Source: Solanum dulcamara (Eukaryota > Streptophyta > Magnoliopsida > Solanales > Solanaceae). From it: 64,000 bases of DNA. The position numbers and the translations under genes are program-made. The stretch is from the NCBI RefSeq assembly GCF_947179165.1, contig NC_077242.1, positions 45,401,097-45,465,096 of the forward strand, read 5' to 3'. Shown here piece by piece: positions 12,801-24,311 of this stretch (position 1 is the stretch's first letter; the number at the start of each line of letters is the position of its first letter). The notes below the pieces were generated by a model that was given only the letters and a program-made list of their open reading frames with translations, did not search any database and was not told the origin of the DNA.

Positions 12801-13308
12801 TTAGGAGGTGACATGTGGAAACCCCCTAGGGTGACACGTGGCAGCCTCCTAGGGTGACACCTCGTCCAAGCTTCCAACACAAAACTGCCACGTGGTAGCG
12901 TGGGGTCCATCCCAAGTAGGTGAGTCACCTGCCTACTTGTCACCTGCTTGCTTCACTTTCGTAAGTTCGAAAACTAGTTTTTGCTCCCTTCTCGTAGGTT
13001 CGTAATTTCGTCTTATTTTAAGAGCCTATGTAACCCATGCTACCCAAGCTTGGTACGTACTCCAATAGCTTAAGTGTGTAAGACTTCCAAGTTAGTAGCT
13101 TACGTAGATAAATCGAGTCCTACGACCCATTACTTGGCCTTCAATTCCTTCCGGACTCTTATGATTTCATCTCCAACCTTCTCTAGTATGGGGTATCACA
13201 TTCTCCCTTCCTTAGAGTCATTTGATAGTGTCGTAACTTAAGTGGCTCACATACTAGCTTCTAAGTAACTTAAGGGACCTTCCGAGTTCAAAGATGTGGG
13301 GTGTAACA
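9837..13308 (-). mobile_element. Long LTR, chimeric, in LINE
   Basis: A complete 3.47 kb LTR in minus orientation. It starts tgtcacgacccaacccc (reverse complement of the GGTCGTGACA end) and finishes at ggggtgtaaca (reverse complement of TGTTACACCCC). From 13308 inward to about 11462 it is almost identical to the LTR at 20776-24306. From 11462 outward it is only a diverged relative of that LTR but nearly identical to the fragment at 19196-19322. Its two flanks do not match: gggaa (LINE) on the left, and atcta, the complement of the TAGAT duplication of the other LTR, on the right. It is therefore a recombinant of two LTRs. Confidence 0.88.
12780..12905 (-). promoter_or_regulatory. LTR core promoter with G-boxes
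   Basis: On the minus strand, G-box cores (CCACGTGGCAG near 12889, CCACGTGTCACC near 12835) are followed by gtgtatatatacatg near 12782-12797, a TATA-like element. The same order occurs in every long LTR of this window. Confidence 0.55.
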
Positions 13309-14762
13309 ATCTAGCCTTCACATATCACAACATGATTTCTCAATTCATGATGACACTTGCTTACACACACCCACAAGTAAGCTTAACACTTAACCATTAG
13401 CCCGGAACCAGAAGAAATGGTCTACCAAGCGGAAGATGAACAAATAAAATGGAAGGTACTAGCAATGAGAAGTAAAAGAACAACTTAAATAAGACACAAA
13501 GAACCACCCCAAGATCTAACACTAGTCAGTAATCGAGCATCTAAATAAAAATATTAGTACAAGGCTTTTACAAATACAAATATAAGTACAAATAGTTTTC
13601 AGAATTAAATAAAGACTGGTCCTAGTCTAACATAGATGGAAATAGGCAACTGCAAACGCTAGAAGCTCACCAAATCGCTGAATCAAACTACTCTACACTA
13701 ATCCAAATCAATGGTGATAACCCATACTATGATCTGCCGGGGGCAGAAGTATAGTATGAGTATCAAACGAATGGCATTTATTAGGCATAGGTCGACTGAG
13801 CTCCACATATAAAGCAAGTATAAATCACATGTAATCCGGGAAATATAGCACAAGTAAGCAAATAAGATCTAATACAAGATAAGGCAGTAAATAATAGTAA
13901 AGAGCTGAAATATATATATATAAGGAGATAGAGCCAAAGAACACACCTGCACGTGCAAGCCACGACCTATTTACTGTAAGGAGGCACTAAAGGAGTCAAC
14001 AACCCAAGGATGAAAGCACTGACTATTAGTGCTAATCACAAAGCCACCTAAGGACTAAACCAACTGAATCTAGCAAGAAATTACCAATAATAATCCAGGC
14101 TAAGATATCCTACAAGCCAACTACAAATATGACAAAAGATAAGTACATGTATAATCATATAATAACTGATCGGATTCATATTTCCCCGAAAGGTACAAAT
14201 AATGCAAACATACCCCCCGACCCCCATAAAACCGGGGGACCACACCATACAAATATACTGGTGATAGGCAATGCTAATGAATGCAAGTTTTTAGTAAAAA
14301 ATAGTAACATTATCGGTAGCTCTCAGCAATCAATAACAAGTGTATAGACCCACCCTGGCCCTCGGCCTGCAAGGTGGGACCTATGGGCTCCCTTATTGAG
14401 TTTAATGGTGCACTAGTCAGAGGGTCTCATAGAGGACGCAGGAAGTTTGTATACACTACCTGGGCCCGAATCAAGTCTTATATAGACATTGTATCCCCGT
14501 AATGGTACCGAAGAGTGAGTGTCCAAGCCGATGTAAAAAAAGGCGACCCCACACCGCATAATCAAGTGCAGGCTAAAGGCATCCCAAAGCAGCCATAGTA
14601 TAAAAATGCTGACACCGCATCAGATATCAATAAAAATTAAGAGCATCCTCAATGCCTCTAAACTACCAATATAAAATGGAGCATATCCTCGAAGCCTCGT
14701 AAATCTCAAACCATTTTATCAAAGTAGTATGGGTGTTATGACTACCACTAAAAAACCGTTTA
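13309..14762 (-). mobile_element. Flank of solo LTR, unclassified retroelement sequence
   Basis: This is the minus-strand copy of 19323-20775. It contains no convincing coding frame. In sense orientation it ends with sequence such as gatactcatactatacttctg and a long run of non-coding text resembling plant LTR/UTR DNA. The first five bases, atcta, are the complement of the target-site duplication of the solo LTR, which shows that the duplication copied an already-occupied site. Family not recognised. Confidence 0.55.
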
Positions 14763-15269
14763 AAAGTAGTAAAAGTTTGAGAATGACCTCTTAAAATAGT
14801 AGTGAAAACCCATAAAGAATTTGGGATTGTACCACAAAATAGAGTGAATATGCGCAATCAATGTAAGCATGTCATCTCTAGTATTCAAACAACGTACACG
14901 TAGTCTGAATAGTACATCAAGTCATACCATACTAACAAGGCAAAGGAACTAACCTAGGGTCCAATTAGTCCTCAAATATAGCCTTAGGCCCAACAGTGAA
15001 TAATAGATAATTAGGCATTATAAGTCTATCGCTAAACAAAAGTGAAATAATCAAGACATGGCTCAGAATCAGATAGAGGAGGATATATCTCTAGGATCGA
15101 TGCCTTATCCCAAAATATGTCATCTTATCTCCCAACGAGCACAGCTAAGCCAAACCTATGGTTACCACGAGCCATAGAGGTCTCCGGCAATAGCATTAAG
15201 GTATGATATCCATAACAAGCCCTACTAAAAGCTATGCTTAGATATAAAGGAAATAAAATACCTGCTAAA
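14763..15269. other. Unassigned spacer, left part
   Basis: About 500 bp with no counterpart beyond the right arm. No frame or family is recognisable. It may be more of the same unclassified element or LINE 5' sequence. Confidence 0.35.
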
Positions 15270-15528
15270 GCCCCTAACGCTCAAACCGAACCTTTAATAC
15301 AGTAATGATGTACCTACTGCTACTCAGGGGAGGGAAGGTTATATTCAAAATGATGCTGGCAATAAGTTTAAGTCCAGTAATGTTGTACCTACTGCTATTC
15401 ATAACCAAGGCACTGACACTCCCAACCTTATAGCAGCTCATAAGAAGAACACTCCAAACTAGCATAATTTCCCTAAAATCTCTAGTAACTTTGATAAGCC
15501 AAATCAAAACCACCAAGCAACTAAGTTA

Positions 15529-16515
15529 GTGACTAATCAATCCCAACCAAATGAACACAACTTAGTTACTAACTCTGCCCCATTGAGAGTTTCTAATAAC
15601 TTTGAGGTTTTTAATCCTAACAATCATAAAAGAGATCAAAACAGCCATCCACCAAGTAGGAACAATCTTGTCCCCAAATATAATAACCAAATTAGAGCTC
15701 CTAATCCAAATACTCCCAATCCTCTAAATCCTATTGTGACTCATACACTTGCGACCAGACTTAGAGCCCAAGAGGCTGTACAAAATACTTCTATAGGTAT
15801 CTCTCCTCCTACAATCACCACAAAGCAAGGATACCCTATAGTTTTGTTTTCTGAGGAAGATTTCATGGTTAATTTAGTAGTTAGGTGTAAATACACACTT
15901 ATTGGGAAGTTTACATATACTATGCCAAGAATGGAGCTTATTAGAAAGGAGTTCATTCTCCAAACAGAACTTAAAGGGGGGGTTAAACTGACTCACTTCA
16001 ACTCTAGACACCTATACATTGATTTAGATAATGAGTTTGATCACACAATAGTGTGGACAAAATGAAAAATATTCATCCAAGGCCAGCTCATGAGATTACA
16101 GCTCTGGACTCCCATATTTAAACCAGAGGAGGAAACTCCTTTAGTCCTTATATTGGCAATCCTACCAGAACTTCCTTGGCATTATTATTGTATGGAAGTG
16201 GTCACACCTCTACTGTCTCCAGTTGGGAAAGTGTTGTTCCTGGACTTGGCAATATATAAGAAAACTAAAGGTAGTGTTGTTAAAGTAAAGGTCCAAGTTG
16301 ATATTACCAAGCAAAGACCTCAACATGTCTGGATGGGATTTGAAAAAGATGTGAATGACAAAGGTAGATGGCAACCAATTCAATATGAAGGAGTGCCTGA
16401 ATATTGCCAGCATTGTAAGCACCAGGGCCACAACCATACTTCTTGTACTATGAAGAGAAGAGAAGAGGAAAATAGGCAAAAGAACTCTCAAGAAGAAACT
16501 ACAGCAGCCAAATAA
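15529..16515 (+). pseudogene. LINE ORF1, DUF4283-like and zinc knuckle
   Basis: The first frame (15529-16065) has an Asn/Pro-rich N-terminus and then the DUF4283-like stretch FSEEDFMVNLVVRCKYTLIG ... ELIRKEFILQTELKG ... LYIDLDNEFDHTIVW. After a stop it continues in 16090-16515, with the LPELPWHYY region, GRWQPIQYEGVPEYCQHCKH and the knuckle CQHCKHQGHNHTSC (C-x2-C-x4-H-x4-C). Plant L1 ORF1 proteins have this architecture and bind element RNA. Stops after IVWTK and TTAAK and a lysine-rich, frame-broken tail (16538-17289) show decay. Confidence 0.84.
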
Positions 16516-16537
16516 AAAACTAGCACTGGTAAGGCCA

Positions 16538-17830
16538 ATGAAGAACAAATCCAAGAGGAAAACAACACCAAAGAACGACAGGCAAATAAGAATAATGAAG
16601 AATCTGAAGGTAAGCAAGAAAAAAAGGAATGGCAAACTCAAAAAAAGAAAACCAAGAAGAATGGCCAATCCCACCAACAAGGAACTCTTCAACATACTAA
16701 ATAAAGCAGAATACATCAAGGAGAAAGCTCAAAAATGCTTCAACCACTCACCAGTGATAATCAGCAACCCTTTCCCCATAGAATATTAGTTCCCAATCCC
16801 CATATGCCCATTCAACAGGTTTTTAAAAAGAAGGCTACTAGCAAACCTGCAGATAACCATATGGCTGCCAGGTTTAAACTTAATAATGATATGGAAGTTG
16901 TAGAGTACAACAATGCCAAAGGCCCAAGTATTGACTCAGTTCTCCCCAAATCCCTAAAATCCCCATTGTATATTTTTGTTTCTACTGATTCAGAAGTTGT
17001 TGGAGGTATGGATGGAAAAGTACAGGAGATATCCACTGACCTGCAGGATGGGGAATCCATAGGGGGTGGGAGACTGTCTCATGTTTTGCATGAGAACCAA
17101 AACACTGACCCTAGGTGTGACTTTATAGCCACTGCTACCACCAAACTCAATGATCAAATTGTCACAGCAACTCCAGAACTTAGGCAAGCAGAGGACCCTA
17201 CAGATGTTTCTATCTTGCAAGCAAACAATGGTTCTATGGCCAAAGACATAGGATCATTTGCAATTACTAGTGGTAAAACCTCTAGTTGATCAAGAAAAGA
17301 AGAGAGGCACTTAAAAAGAAGATTCAGGAGAAAAACTATGTTGAAAAAAGTCCTCTTACTAAGTTATTTGACATAGCAGAAAAAGAGGCTGAGGTTCCTT
17401 TAGGATGTCAGTAGTTTGTGTTGGATAATGATCAAATAGGCATCAATATTTCTCCCCTACAATCTCATTATAATCATACACCAACTCAACAAACAGCTGA
17501 GAAAACTCCTGATCAGAGCACAAAGTCTCAGTTGGAAAGTATATTGAACACTAACATAAAAGTCCCTCCAGACATAGATGAATATGCTATAGATGAGTCT
17601 GAAGCTGAGGATGACAATGATATCCAATCCATGTAGGGTCAGGATGAAGATAAAAATTCCAGTGAACACCTGCTCACAGCTTTCAGTCCAACCACTAAGA
17701 ATGATAGGGACTTAGAAGATGAAATTCAGCAGCTTACCAAATCTCAAGGATTATCCCCTAGAGGAGTGCACAAAACTATGTATAATGTCATGCCAAATAT
17801 CCCCACTAACTCTGTCATAACAGGCAGACC
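16538..17830 (+). pseudogene. LINE ORF1 C-terminal tail and inter-ORF region
   Basis: Frame-broken low-complexity sequence: a Lys/Arg-rich stretch (KNKSKRKTTPKNDRQIR), then Ser/Thr/Asp-rich pieces at 16735-17289 and 17418-17636, the latter ending in an acidic segment (DEYAIDESEAEDDNDIQ). Plant LINE ORF1 tails of this kind are poorly conserved. I assign it by position only. Confidence 0.55.
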
Positions 17831-17863
17831 ACATACTAGACTATTTACCTCCAAAATATCCCA

Positions 17864-18956
17864 ATGATTAGTATACTCAGTTGGAATGTAAGAGGTATCA
17901 ATACCCAAGGAGCCATGGAAAGACTTAAGTCCCTTAAGAGTATCCATCAAATATCTATTATTGCCATTTAGGAGCCATTCTCAGATAGTTCTCAAATTTA
18001 GCAATTCAGAAATCAACTCAACATGGACTATGCCATCAGCAATCCAAATGGTAAGATTTGGATTTTTTGGACTAAGGATGTTGACTGCAGGATATTGGAA
18101 AATGGGGAGCAGTTGATTACTTATGAATTGAACCAAGTAATGTCCCCCAATCAATATATTGCTACTTTTGTATATGCAAAATGCAAGGACCATCTCAGAA
18201 GACCCCTGTGGAACAGCATGCTACAACAGTCAAATACATCCCTTCCATGGTGCACTCTAGGGGACTTCAATGTTATTACAGATCCTTGAGAGAAACTAGG
18301 GGGTGTAACCTACAATATGAGAAAGAGTTTGGAATTTATTAGCACTATTGAAGCCTGTGGTTTGTAGGATTTGGGGTTCTCAGGACAAAAATATACTTGG
18401 TCTAATCTGAGAGGTATAATGTTCAGAATATGGAAGAGATTAGATAGAGGTATGTACAATGACAAATGGCTAGAGGTGATACCTCAGATTACCATTACTC
18501 ACCTACCTACAGTGGGGTCAGATCATTGTCCTTTACTCTTGGAAATGACTGAACACAATCATCATCACATCAAATACTTCAAATTCCTAAATTGTTGGAC
18601 AGACCACCCATCTTTTATGGAGATGGTTAGCAGGTGTTGGAGCAGGGATACAGAGGGTAATCTAATGTGGTGCTTCCATCAAAAAATGAAAAGGCTATCT
18701 GCCACTCTTAGTAGCTGGTCCAAGTTACAGTTTGGGGATATCTATGCCAAAGTGAAAGAATATGAGAAAAAGTCTAGACAAGCTGAAGAGGAACTGATCT
18801 CTGTCAACAATGAGGAGTGCAGAACCAAACTTCATTCCATTAATGCTGAGTATATTAGATACTTGAAAATAGAGGAATCCATGCTCAAGAAAAAAACTCA
18901 GTTGCAATGGTTCAAAGAAGGTGATATGAACTCTAAATATTTTCATGCTTTGCTGC
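17864..18956 (+). pseudogene. LINE ORF2 endonuclease, four in-frame stops
   Basis: From the ATG at 17864 one reading frame runs to 18956, interrupted by TAG, TAG, TGA and TAG codons. Apurinic-endonuclease-type motifs appear in order: SWNVRGIN, an EPF after the first stop, LGDFNV, a RxWKRLDRG segment and VGSDHCPLLLE. These correspond to the N, E, DFN, DR and SDH motifs of the target-nicking nuclease. A charged linker follows, then QWFKEGDMNSKYFHA, which normally just precedes the RT fingers. The frame then runs into LTR sequence (QVVVVGWL). The stops look like C-to-T or G-to-A changes at CAG/TGG-type codons. Confidence 0.88.
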
Positions 18957-19322
18957 AGGTTGTTGTTGTTGGTTGGCTGTAGGTCTTAGGGACCTAATTG
19001 GAAATTCGTATAGGGCACATTATAGGGGAGGTGCTGCCCAATTTTCGTTAACGCGTTAACAAACTAAAGAACTAGTCGAGGAAACGACTAAGGAAATAGA
19101 TTCCATTAATATTAAGGCATAACCTAAGATGCTGGAAAGTTAAGAGTAGTTGATATTTGTATTACTTTCACGTTGAATAGGTTCAGAAGACAATGAGACG
19201 AGCAGGATAAAGGGTAACTCCCAAGAGGTATGTAAAGCTTTCTCTTGGCATGATTTGGTATAAGTTCGTACAACTATATTTCTTTCATTTTGGCAAGTAT
19301 TGGCCTTAGGTGAACTGTGTGT
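18957..19322 (+). mobile_element. Internal LTR fragment, 366 bp
   Basis: Matches the middle of the long LTR (counterpart 22391-22757) and begins at ctgcaggttgttgttg. Its last 127 bp match the outer, diverged part of the left LTR (11335-11461) almost perfectly and match the right LTR poorly. It ends at ctgtgtgt, followed directly by the right inverted-repeat arm. It is neither a whole LTR nor bounded by target duplications. Confidence 0.85.
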
Positions 19323-20775
19323 AAACGGTTTTTTAGTGGTAGTCATAACACCCATACTACTTTGATAAAATGGTTTGAGATTTACGAGGCTTCGAGGATA
19401 TGCTCCATTTTATATTGGTAGTTTAGAGGCATTGAGGATGCTCTTAATTTTTATTGATATCTGATGCGGTGTCAGCATTTTTATACTATGGCTGCTTTGG
19501 GATGCCTTTAGCCTGCACTTGATTATGCGGTGTGGGGTCGCCTTTTTTTACATCGGCTTGGACACTCACTCTTCGGTACCATTACGGGGATACAATGTCT
19601 ATATAAGACTTGATTCGGGCCCAAGTAGTGTATACAAACTTCCTGCGTCCTCTATGAGACCCTCTAACTAGTGCACCATTAAACTCAATAAGGGAGCCCA
19701 TAGGTCCCACCTTGCAGGCCGAGGGCCAGGGTGGGTCTATACACTTGTTATTGATTGCTGAGAGCTACCGATAATGTTACTATTTTTTACTAAAAACTTG
19801 CATTCATTAGCATTGCCTATCACCAGTATATTTGTATGGTGTGGTCCCCCGGTTTTATGGGGGTCGGGGGGTATGTTTGCATTATTTGTACCTTTCGGGG
19901 AAATATGAATCCGATCAGTTATTATATGATTATACATGTACTTATCTTTTGTCATATTTGTAGTTGGCTTGTAGGATATCTTAGCCTGGATTATTATTGG
20001 TAATTTCTTGCTAGATTCAGTTGGTTTAGTCCTTAGGTGGCTTTGTGATTAGCACTAATAGTCAGTGCTTTCATCCTTGGGTTGTTGACTCCTTTAGTGC
20101 CTCCTTACAGTAAATAGGTCGTGGCTTGCACGTGCAGGTGTGTTCTTTGGCTCTATCTCCTTATATATATATATTTCAGCTCTTTACTATTATTTACTGC
20201 CTTATCTTGTATTAGATCTTATTTGCTTACTTGTGCTATATTTCCCGGATTACATGTGATTTATACTTGCTTTATATGTGGAGCTCAGTCGACCTATGCC
20301 TAATAAATGCCATTCGTTTGATACTCATACTATACTTCTGCCCCCGGCAGATCATAGTATGGGTTATCACCATTGATTTGGATTAGTGTAGAGTAGTTTG
20401 ATTCAGCGATTTGGTGAGCTTCTAGCGTTTGCAGTTGCCTATTTCCATCTATGTTGGACTAGGACCAGTCTTTATTTAATTCTGAAAACTATTTGTACTT
20501 ATATTTGTATTTGTAAAAGCCTTGTACTAATATTTTTATTTAGATGCTCGATTACTGACTAGTGTTAGATCTTGGGGTGGTTCTTTGTGTCTTATTTAAG
20601 TTGTTCTTTTACTTCTCATTGCTAGTACCTTCCATTTTATTTGTTCATCTTCCGCTTGGTAGACCATTTCTTCTGGTTCCGGGCTAATGGTTAAGTGTTA
20701 AGCTTACTTGTGGGTGTGTGTAAGCAAGTGTCATCATGAATTGAGAAATCATGTTGTGACATGTGAAGGCTAGAT
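19323..20775 (+). mobile_element. Flank of solo LTR, unclassified retroelement sequence
   Basis: Plus-strand copy of 13309-14762. Non-coding in appearance. Because the solo LTR has TAGAT on both sides, this stretch and 24312 onward were once contiguous. Confidence 0.5.
20771..20775. other. Target-site duplication TAGAT, left
   Basis: TAGAT immediately precedes the LTR start TGTTACACCCC at 20776 and recurs directly after the LTR end. A 5 bp duplication is usual for Ty3/gypsy integrases. Confidence 0.9.
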
Positions 20776-23700
20776 TGTTACACCCCACATCTTTGAACTC
20801 GGAAGGTCCCTTAAGTTACTTAGAAGCTAGTATGTGAGCCACTTAAGTTACGACACTATCAAATGACTCTAAGGAAGGGAGAATGTGATACCCCATACTA
20901 GAGAAGGTTGGAGATGAAATCATAAGAGTCCGGAAGGAATTGAAGGCCAAGTAATGGGTCGTAGGACTCGATTTATCTACGTAAGCTACTAACTTGGAAG
21001 TCTTACACACTTAAGCTATTGGAGTACGTACCAAGCTTGGGTAGCATGGGTTACATAGGCTCTTAAAATAAGACGAAATTACGAACCTACGAGAAGGGAG
21101 CAAAAACTAGTTTTCGAACTTACGAAAGTGAAGCAAGCATGTGACAAGTAGGCAGGTGACTCACCTACTTGGGATGGACCCCACGCTACCACGTGGCAGT
21201 TTTGTGTTGGAAGCTTGGACGAGGTGTCACCCTAGGAGGCTGCCACGTGTCACCCTAGGGGGTTTCCACATGTCACCTCCTAAGGAGGTGTATATATACA
21301 TGTTGGCTGACTCTTTAACTCATTTTCCATCCAAAAACATCAGCCAAATGAGAGGAAAAACGTGAAGAACCAAAAGGAACAAGGCAGCAATGTTTTTGAA
21401 GAATTAAAGGTGAGTTCTTCAATTTTCCTCCGTGAATTAATTATCTACAATGTTTTTCAACCATGTGGGGGTGTATACATGTGTATTAGGATGCCTACGG
21501 AACCATGGTTGCAGTTTACACTTGGAAAGAAAAAAGAGAAAGTTGAAGGAAAAAAATGTTAAGAACTAATTAACCAACCCGTTTTTGGAAGGGACTGTTG
21601 TTAGTAATATTGGTATAACTTCTTGTGTACAGTTTCGTTTCGAATGATTTATTATGTTTTGGAAAGTTATTTCATAGGCAGATAACTTTCGTTCAGACTC
21701 TAAAATCCAGTTTTTCCTTTATCTTCTCGAAAAAGGGTGATGAAGTGTAGAGGAGGTACTGCCCAGATTTGGTTTTGGAAATCTTACACGAACAGCTGTG
21801 AGTATTTTGGTCAAATCCTTTTGTACAAAATTGATGTAGGGATGATTTGAAATTGTTTGCGACCCTAAGACACATGTCTATAACTTTTATGAAGGATGTA
21901 AATCCTATTTCCCTCCATTACCCCTTCGAAACGAAGCGACAAGGTAAAACAGTAAGCTGTCCAGATTTCACATTTTGGATAGTTTTGGCGAGTTTGACAA
22001 GTTTAATGTAAGGTAAGGTTTCTTCTTTAAATTTGAGATTTATGTGTTCTTATGGAGCATGTTACATGCCCTATAGGTATCTGGAAGTGTGTAAATATCA
22101 TTGTAATACTTGGCGTTCGGAATAAACTAAATTATAGTCGTTATAGTCGAATTCTCGTCAAAGTAAGGCGTTGTTCTTGTGAGTTGCTGCTGCAGGGGTG
22201 TGGTGTGTTATTGCAGGAACTAAACATGTTCTAATATGGTTTAGGGTGATGCTGGTTGAAGCCACATGACCCCCCCCATTGCGTATAATTATAGGCGTTA
22301 CAAAATAAAGGCTAGACGCCCTATTGTGATATTGTATTTTTGAATAAGTCGTTTGGAGTTTATGTTGTATATTGTTGGTATGAATTGCTGCAGGTTGTTG
22401 TTGTTGGTTGGCTGTAGGTCTTAGGGACCTAATTGGAAATTTGGATAGGGCACATTACAGGGGAGGTGCTGCCCAATTTTCATTGACGCCTTAGCGAATA
22501 ACAAAACTAGTCGGGGAAACGACTAAGGAAATAGATTCCATTGATACTAAGGTGTAACCTAAGATGCTTGAAAGTTAAGAGGGGTTGATATTTATATTAC
22601 TTTCATGTTGAATAGGTTCAAAGGACGGCGAGGCAAGCAGGATAAGGAATAATTCAGACAAGGTATGTAAAGCTTTCTCTTGGCATGTTTTGGTATAAGT
22701 TCGTACAGCTATCTTTCTTTCCTTTTGGCAAGCTTTAGCCTTAAGTGAGTTGTGTGTGGAATGTGGGGATAATTCCATTCCCAAAACTCCAAGTATGCCT
22801 CATAACCCCTATCCACTGCTTAGTATTGGAATTTCTGCAAGGATTGAGTATTGCCTAGTAAGGCTTCTACGTGTTAAACAGTAGTATGTGGAAAGCTATC
22901 TCTCATTTCCCTTGATACGTATTTGGTACGAAAGTGAGATTATGATGCCATAATGATTCACCGAGCCCCATGATGGGCCGGGTATGAAATATGTGTATGC
23001 AGATCCCATAAAGGAAAGTACAGACTATATATAGTTTATTCTCTTTCTTCTTCTGGCATGTCTTAGTTGTAGGTTAAACATGATATGAGTTCCGGGGTAA
23101 CTCCATTGTTAGCATCACTTATTTATGTCTGAATATCGTACTTTTATAATAATCGAACTATTTTCCTGGAAACTTTTATATGTTAAAAAGGTAACAAATG
23201 TACAGGCTCCAAGTCTTACAGACTATTTGTTAACAAATGTTTCTGGTTCCATGAGCAATTTGGATTTAATTTAGTACATGTCTAGGAGCCCCGAGATTAT
23301 AATTGATATTGCTCATAATGGCATTTAGAAGCCACTCGAGATGACTACACTACTACTCGACTCCTCCGACAAAATTTTAATCTTCTTATACGGTCAAGTC
23401 TCTAATAATGATTTAAATTGCATATAGTTACTCACTATTCTACTCGTGTATATCATAACACTTCTTTCCCTGAGTCCCGGGCCAGGATATGTTCTCGTGC
23501 ACAGTTCACTGCATCATTCCCTGAGTCCCTTAATAGAGGGCCAGGATACGTGTATAGATATATGATGATGTGTTGTAATAAGGTGGTGATGGCACTGGGG
23601 CCATGATGGTTTTACAGAGATGATTCACCGGACCCCCGAAAGGGCTGGCTATATGATATAACTCGAACATGCATGTTTTTGTAATTCACAAAGTACAGGT

Positions 23701-24306
23701 ACAGGTTTCTGAATTGATATCTTATCCCCTGTTTTTGTATCTCAAATATGCTTCCAGTTGTATTATATTATGTTTTACATACTCAGTACATATATCATAT
23801 TGACCCCCTTTCTCAGGGGGCTGCGTTCATGCCCGCAGGTACAAATACAGATTTTGGGAGTCCGTCAGCTTAGGATTCCATGCAGCTCAGTTGGAAGAGG
23901 CTCCATTGTATTGGGGCCTAGTTTTTGGTACTGTCCACAGATGTATAAAAATTATTTCATCCATTCAGGGGTACGGCGGGGGCCCTATCCCGCCATATGT
24001 TGTCATTCATATGTTTAGAGGTCTGCAGATATGTATATGTGGGTTGTGTATGTCAGTTTGATTTAGCTGGATCTACATGATATATGATATATGTTATTAT
24101 GTTATGGAAGCCTTGTCGGCTTGCGTGCCCTATCGTGTTGTGGCACAAACGAAAATGGCTACAGGTTTATGAAAATATTATCGCCCAATGGGGCTTTGTT
24201 ACATGATACTGTTTATTTACAGTTCAATGTGACCACAGCTGATAGATATGTATACGGGGGGTCGAGATCGGACCCTAGTCGCAGCTTACGGGGTTGGGTC
24301 GTGACA
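20776..24306 (+). mobile_element. Solo long LTR, 3.53 kb
   Basis: Runs from tgttacaccccacatc to gggttgggtcgtgaca and is bracketed by TAGAT on both sides. No primer site or polypurine tract adjoins it, so it is a solo LTR left after recombination between the two LTRs of one element. The first 1.85 kb belongs to the inverted-repeat arm. Confidence 0.93.
21185..21305 (+). promoter_or_regulatory. LTR core promoter with G-boxes
   Basis: G-box cores at 21191 (ccacgtggcag) and 21242 (ccacgtgtcacc) precede a TATA-like gtgtatatatacatg at about 21288-21302, some 515 bp into the LTR. Plant G-boxes bind bZIP and bHLH factors; activity here is inferred. Confidence 0.55.
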
Positions 24307-24311
24307 TAGAT
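24307..24311. other. Target-site duplication TAGAT, right
   Basis: TAGAT follows the LTR end TGACA directly and matches 20771-20775. Confidence 0.9.

Larger units (their letters stand above)
11462..14762. repeat. Left arm of 3.3 kb inverted repeat
   Basis: Reverse complement of 19323-22620; paired positions sum to about 34,084. By eye the arms differ only at a few positions, several of them C/T or G/A (for example near 12929, 13335, 14417 and 14463), and in the length of a G homopolymer near 11805. The arm comprises the inner part of the LTR and 1.45 kb of flanking sequence. A 4.56 kb spacer separates the arms. Confidence 0.95.
15270..18956 (+). mobile_element. LINE (L1-type) 5' half, decayed
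   Basis: Contains ORF1 (DUF4283-like region plus CCHC knuckle) and the start of ORF2 (endonuclease and linker), then ends abruptly at 18956 inside a word shared with the following LTR fragment (ttgctgcagg). Reverse transcriptase is missing. Together with the minus-strand 3' half at 8110-9836 it would make one LINE lacking roughly the RT fingers and palm. The left boundary is uncertain. Confidence 0.85.
19323..22620. repeat. Right arm of 3.3 kb inverted repeat
   Basis: Reverse complement of 11462-14762. It includes 1.45 kb of unclassified flank and the first 1.85 kb of the solo LTR. Beyond 22620 similarity to the left LTR drops suddenly, right after aataggttca. Confidence 0.95.

Noticed and set aside
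12522..14347. Open frames shared exactly with 19737-21562
   Set aside because: They are mirror copies from the inverted repeat and lie in LTR or untranslated sequence. Identity reflects recent duplication, not selection on protein.
16210..16719. 169-residue hydrophobic minus-strand frame
   Set aside because: It is the antisense of the LINE ORF1 coding region, whose Lys/Glu-rich codons read as Phe/Leu on the other strand.
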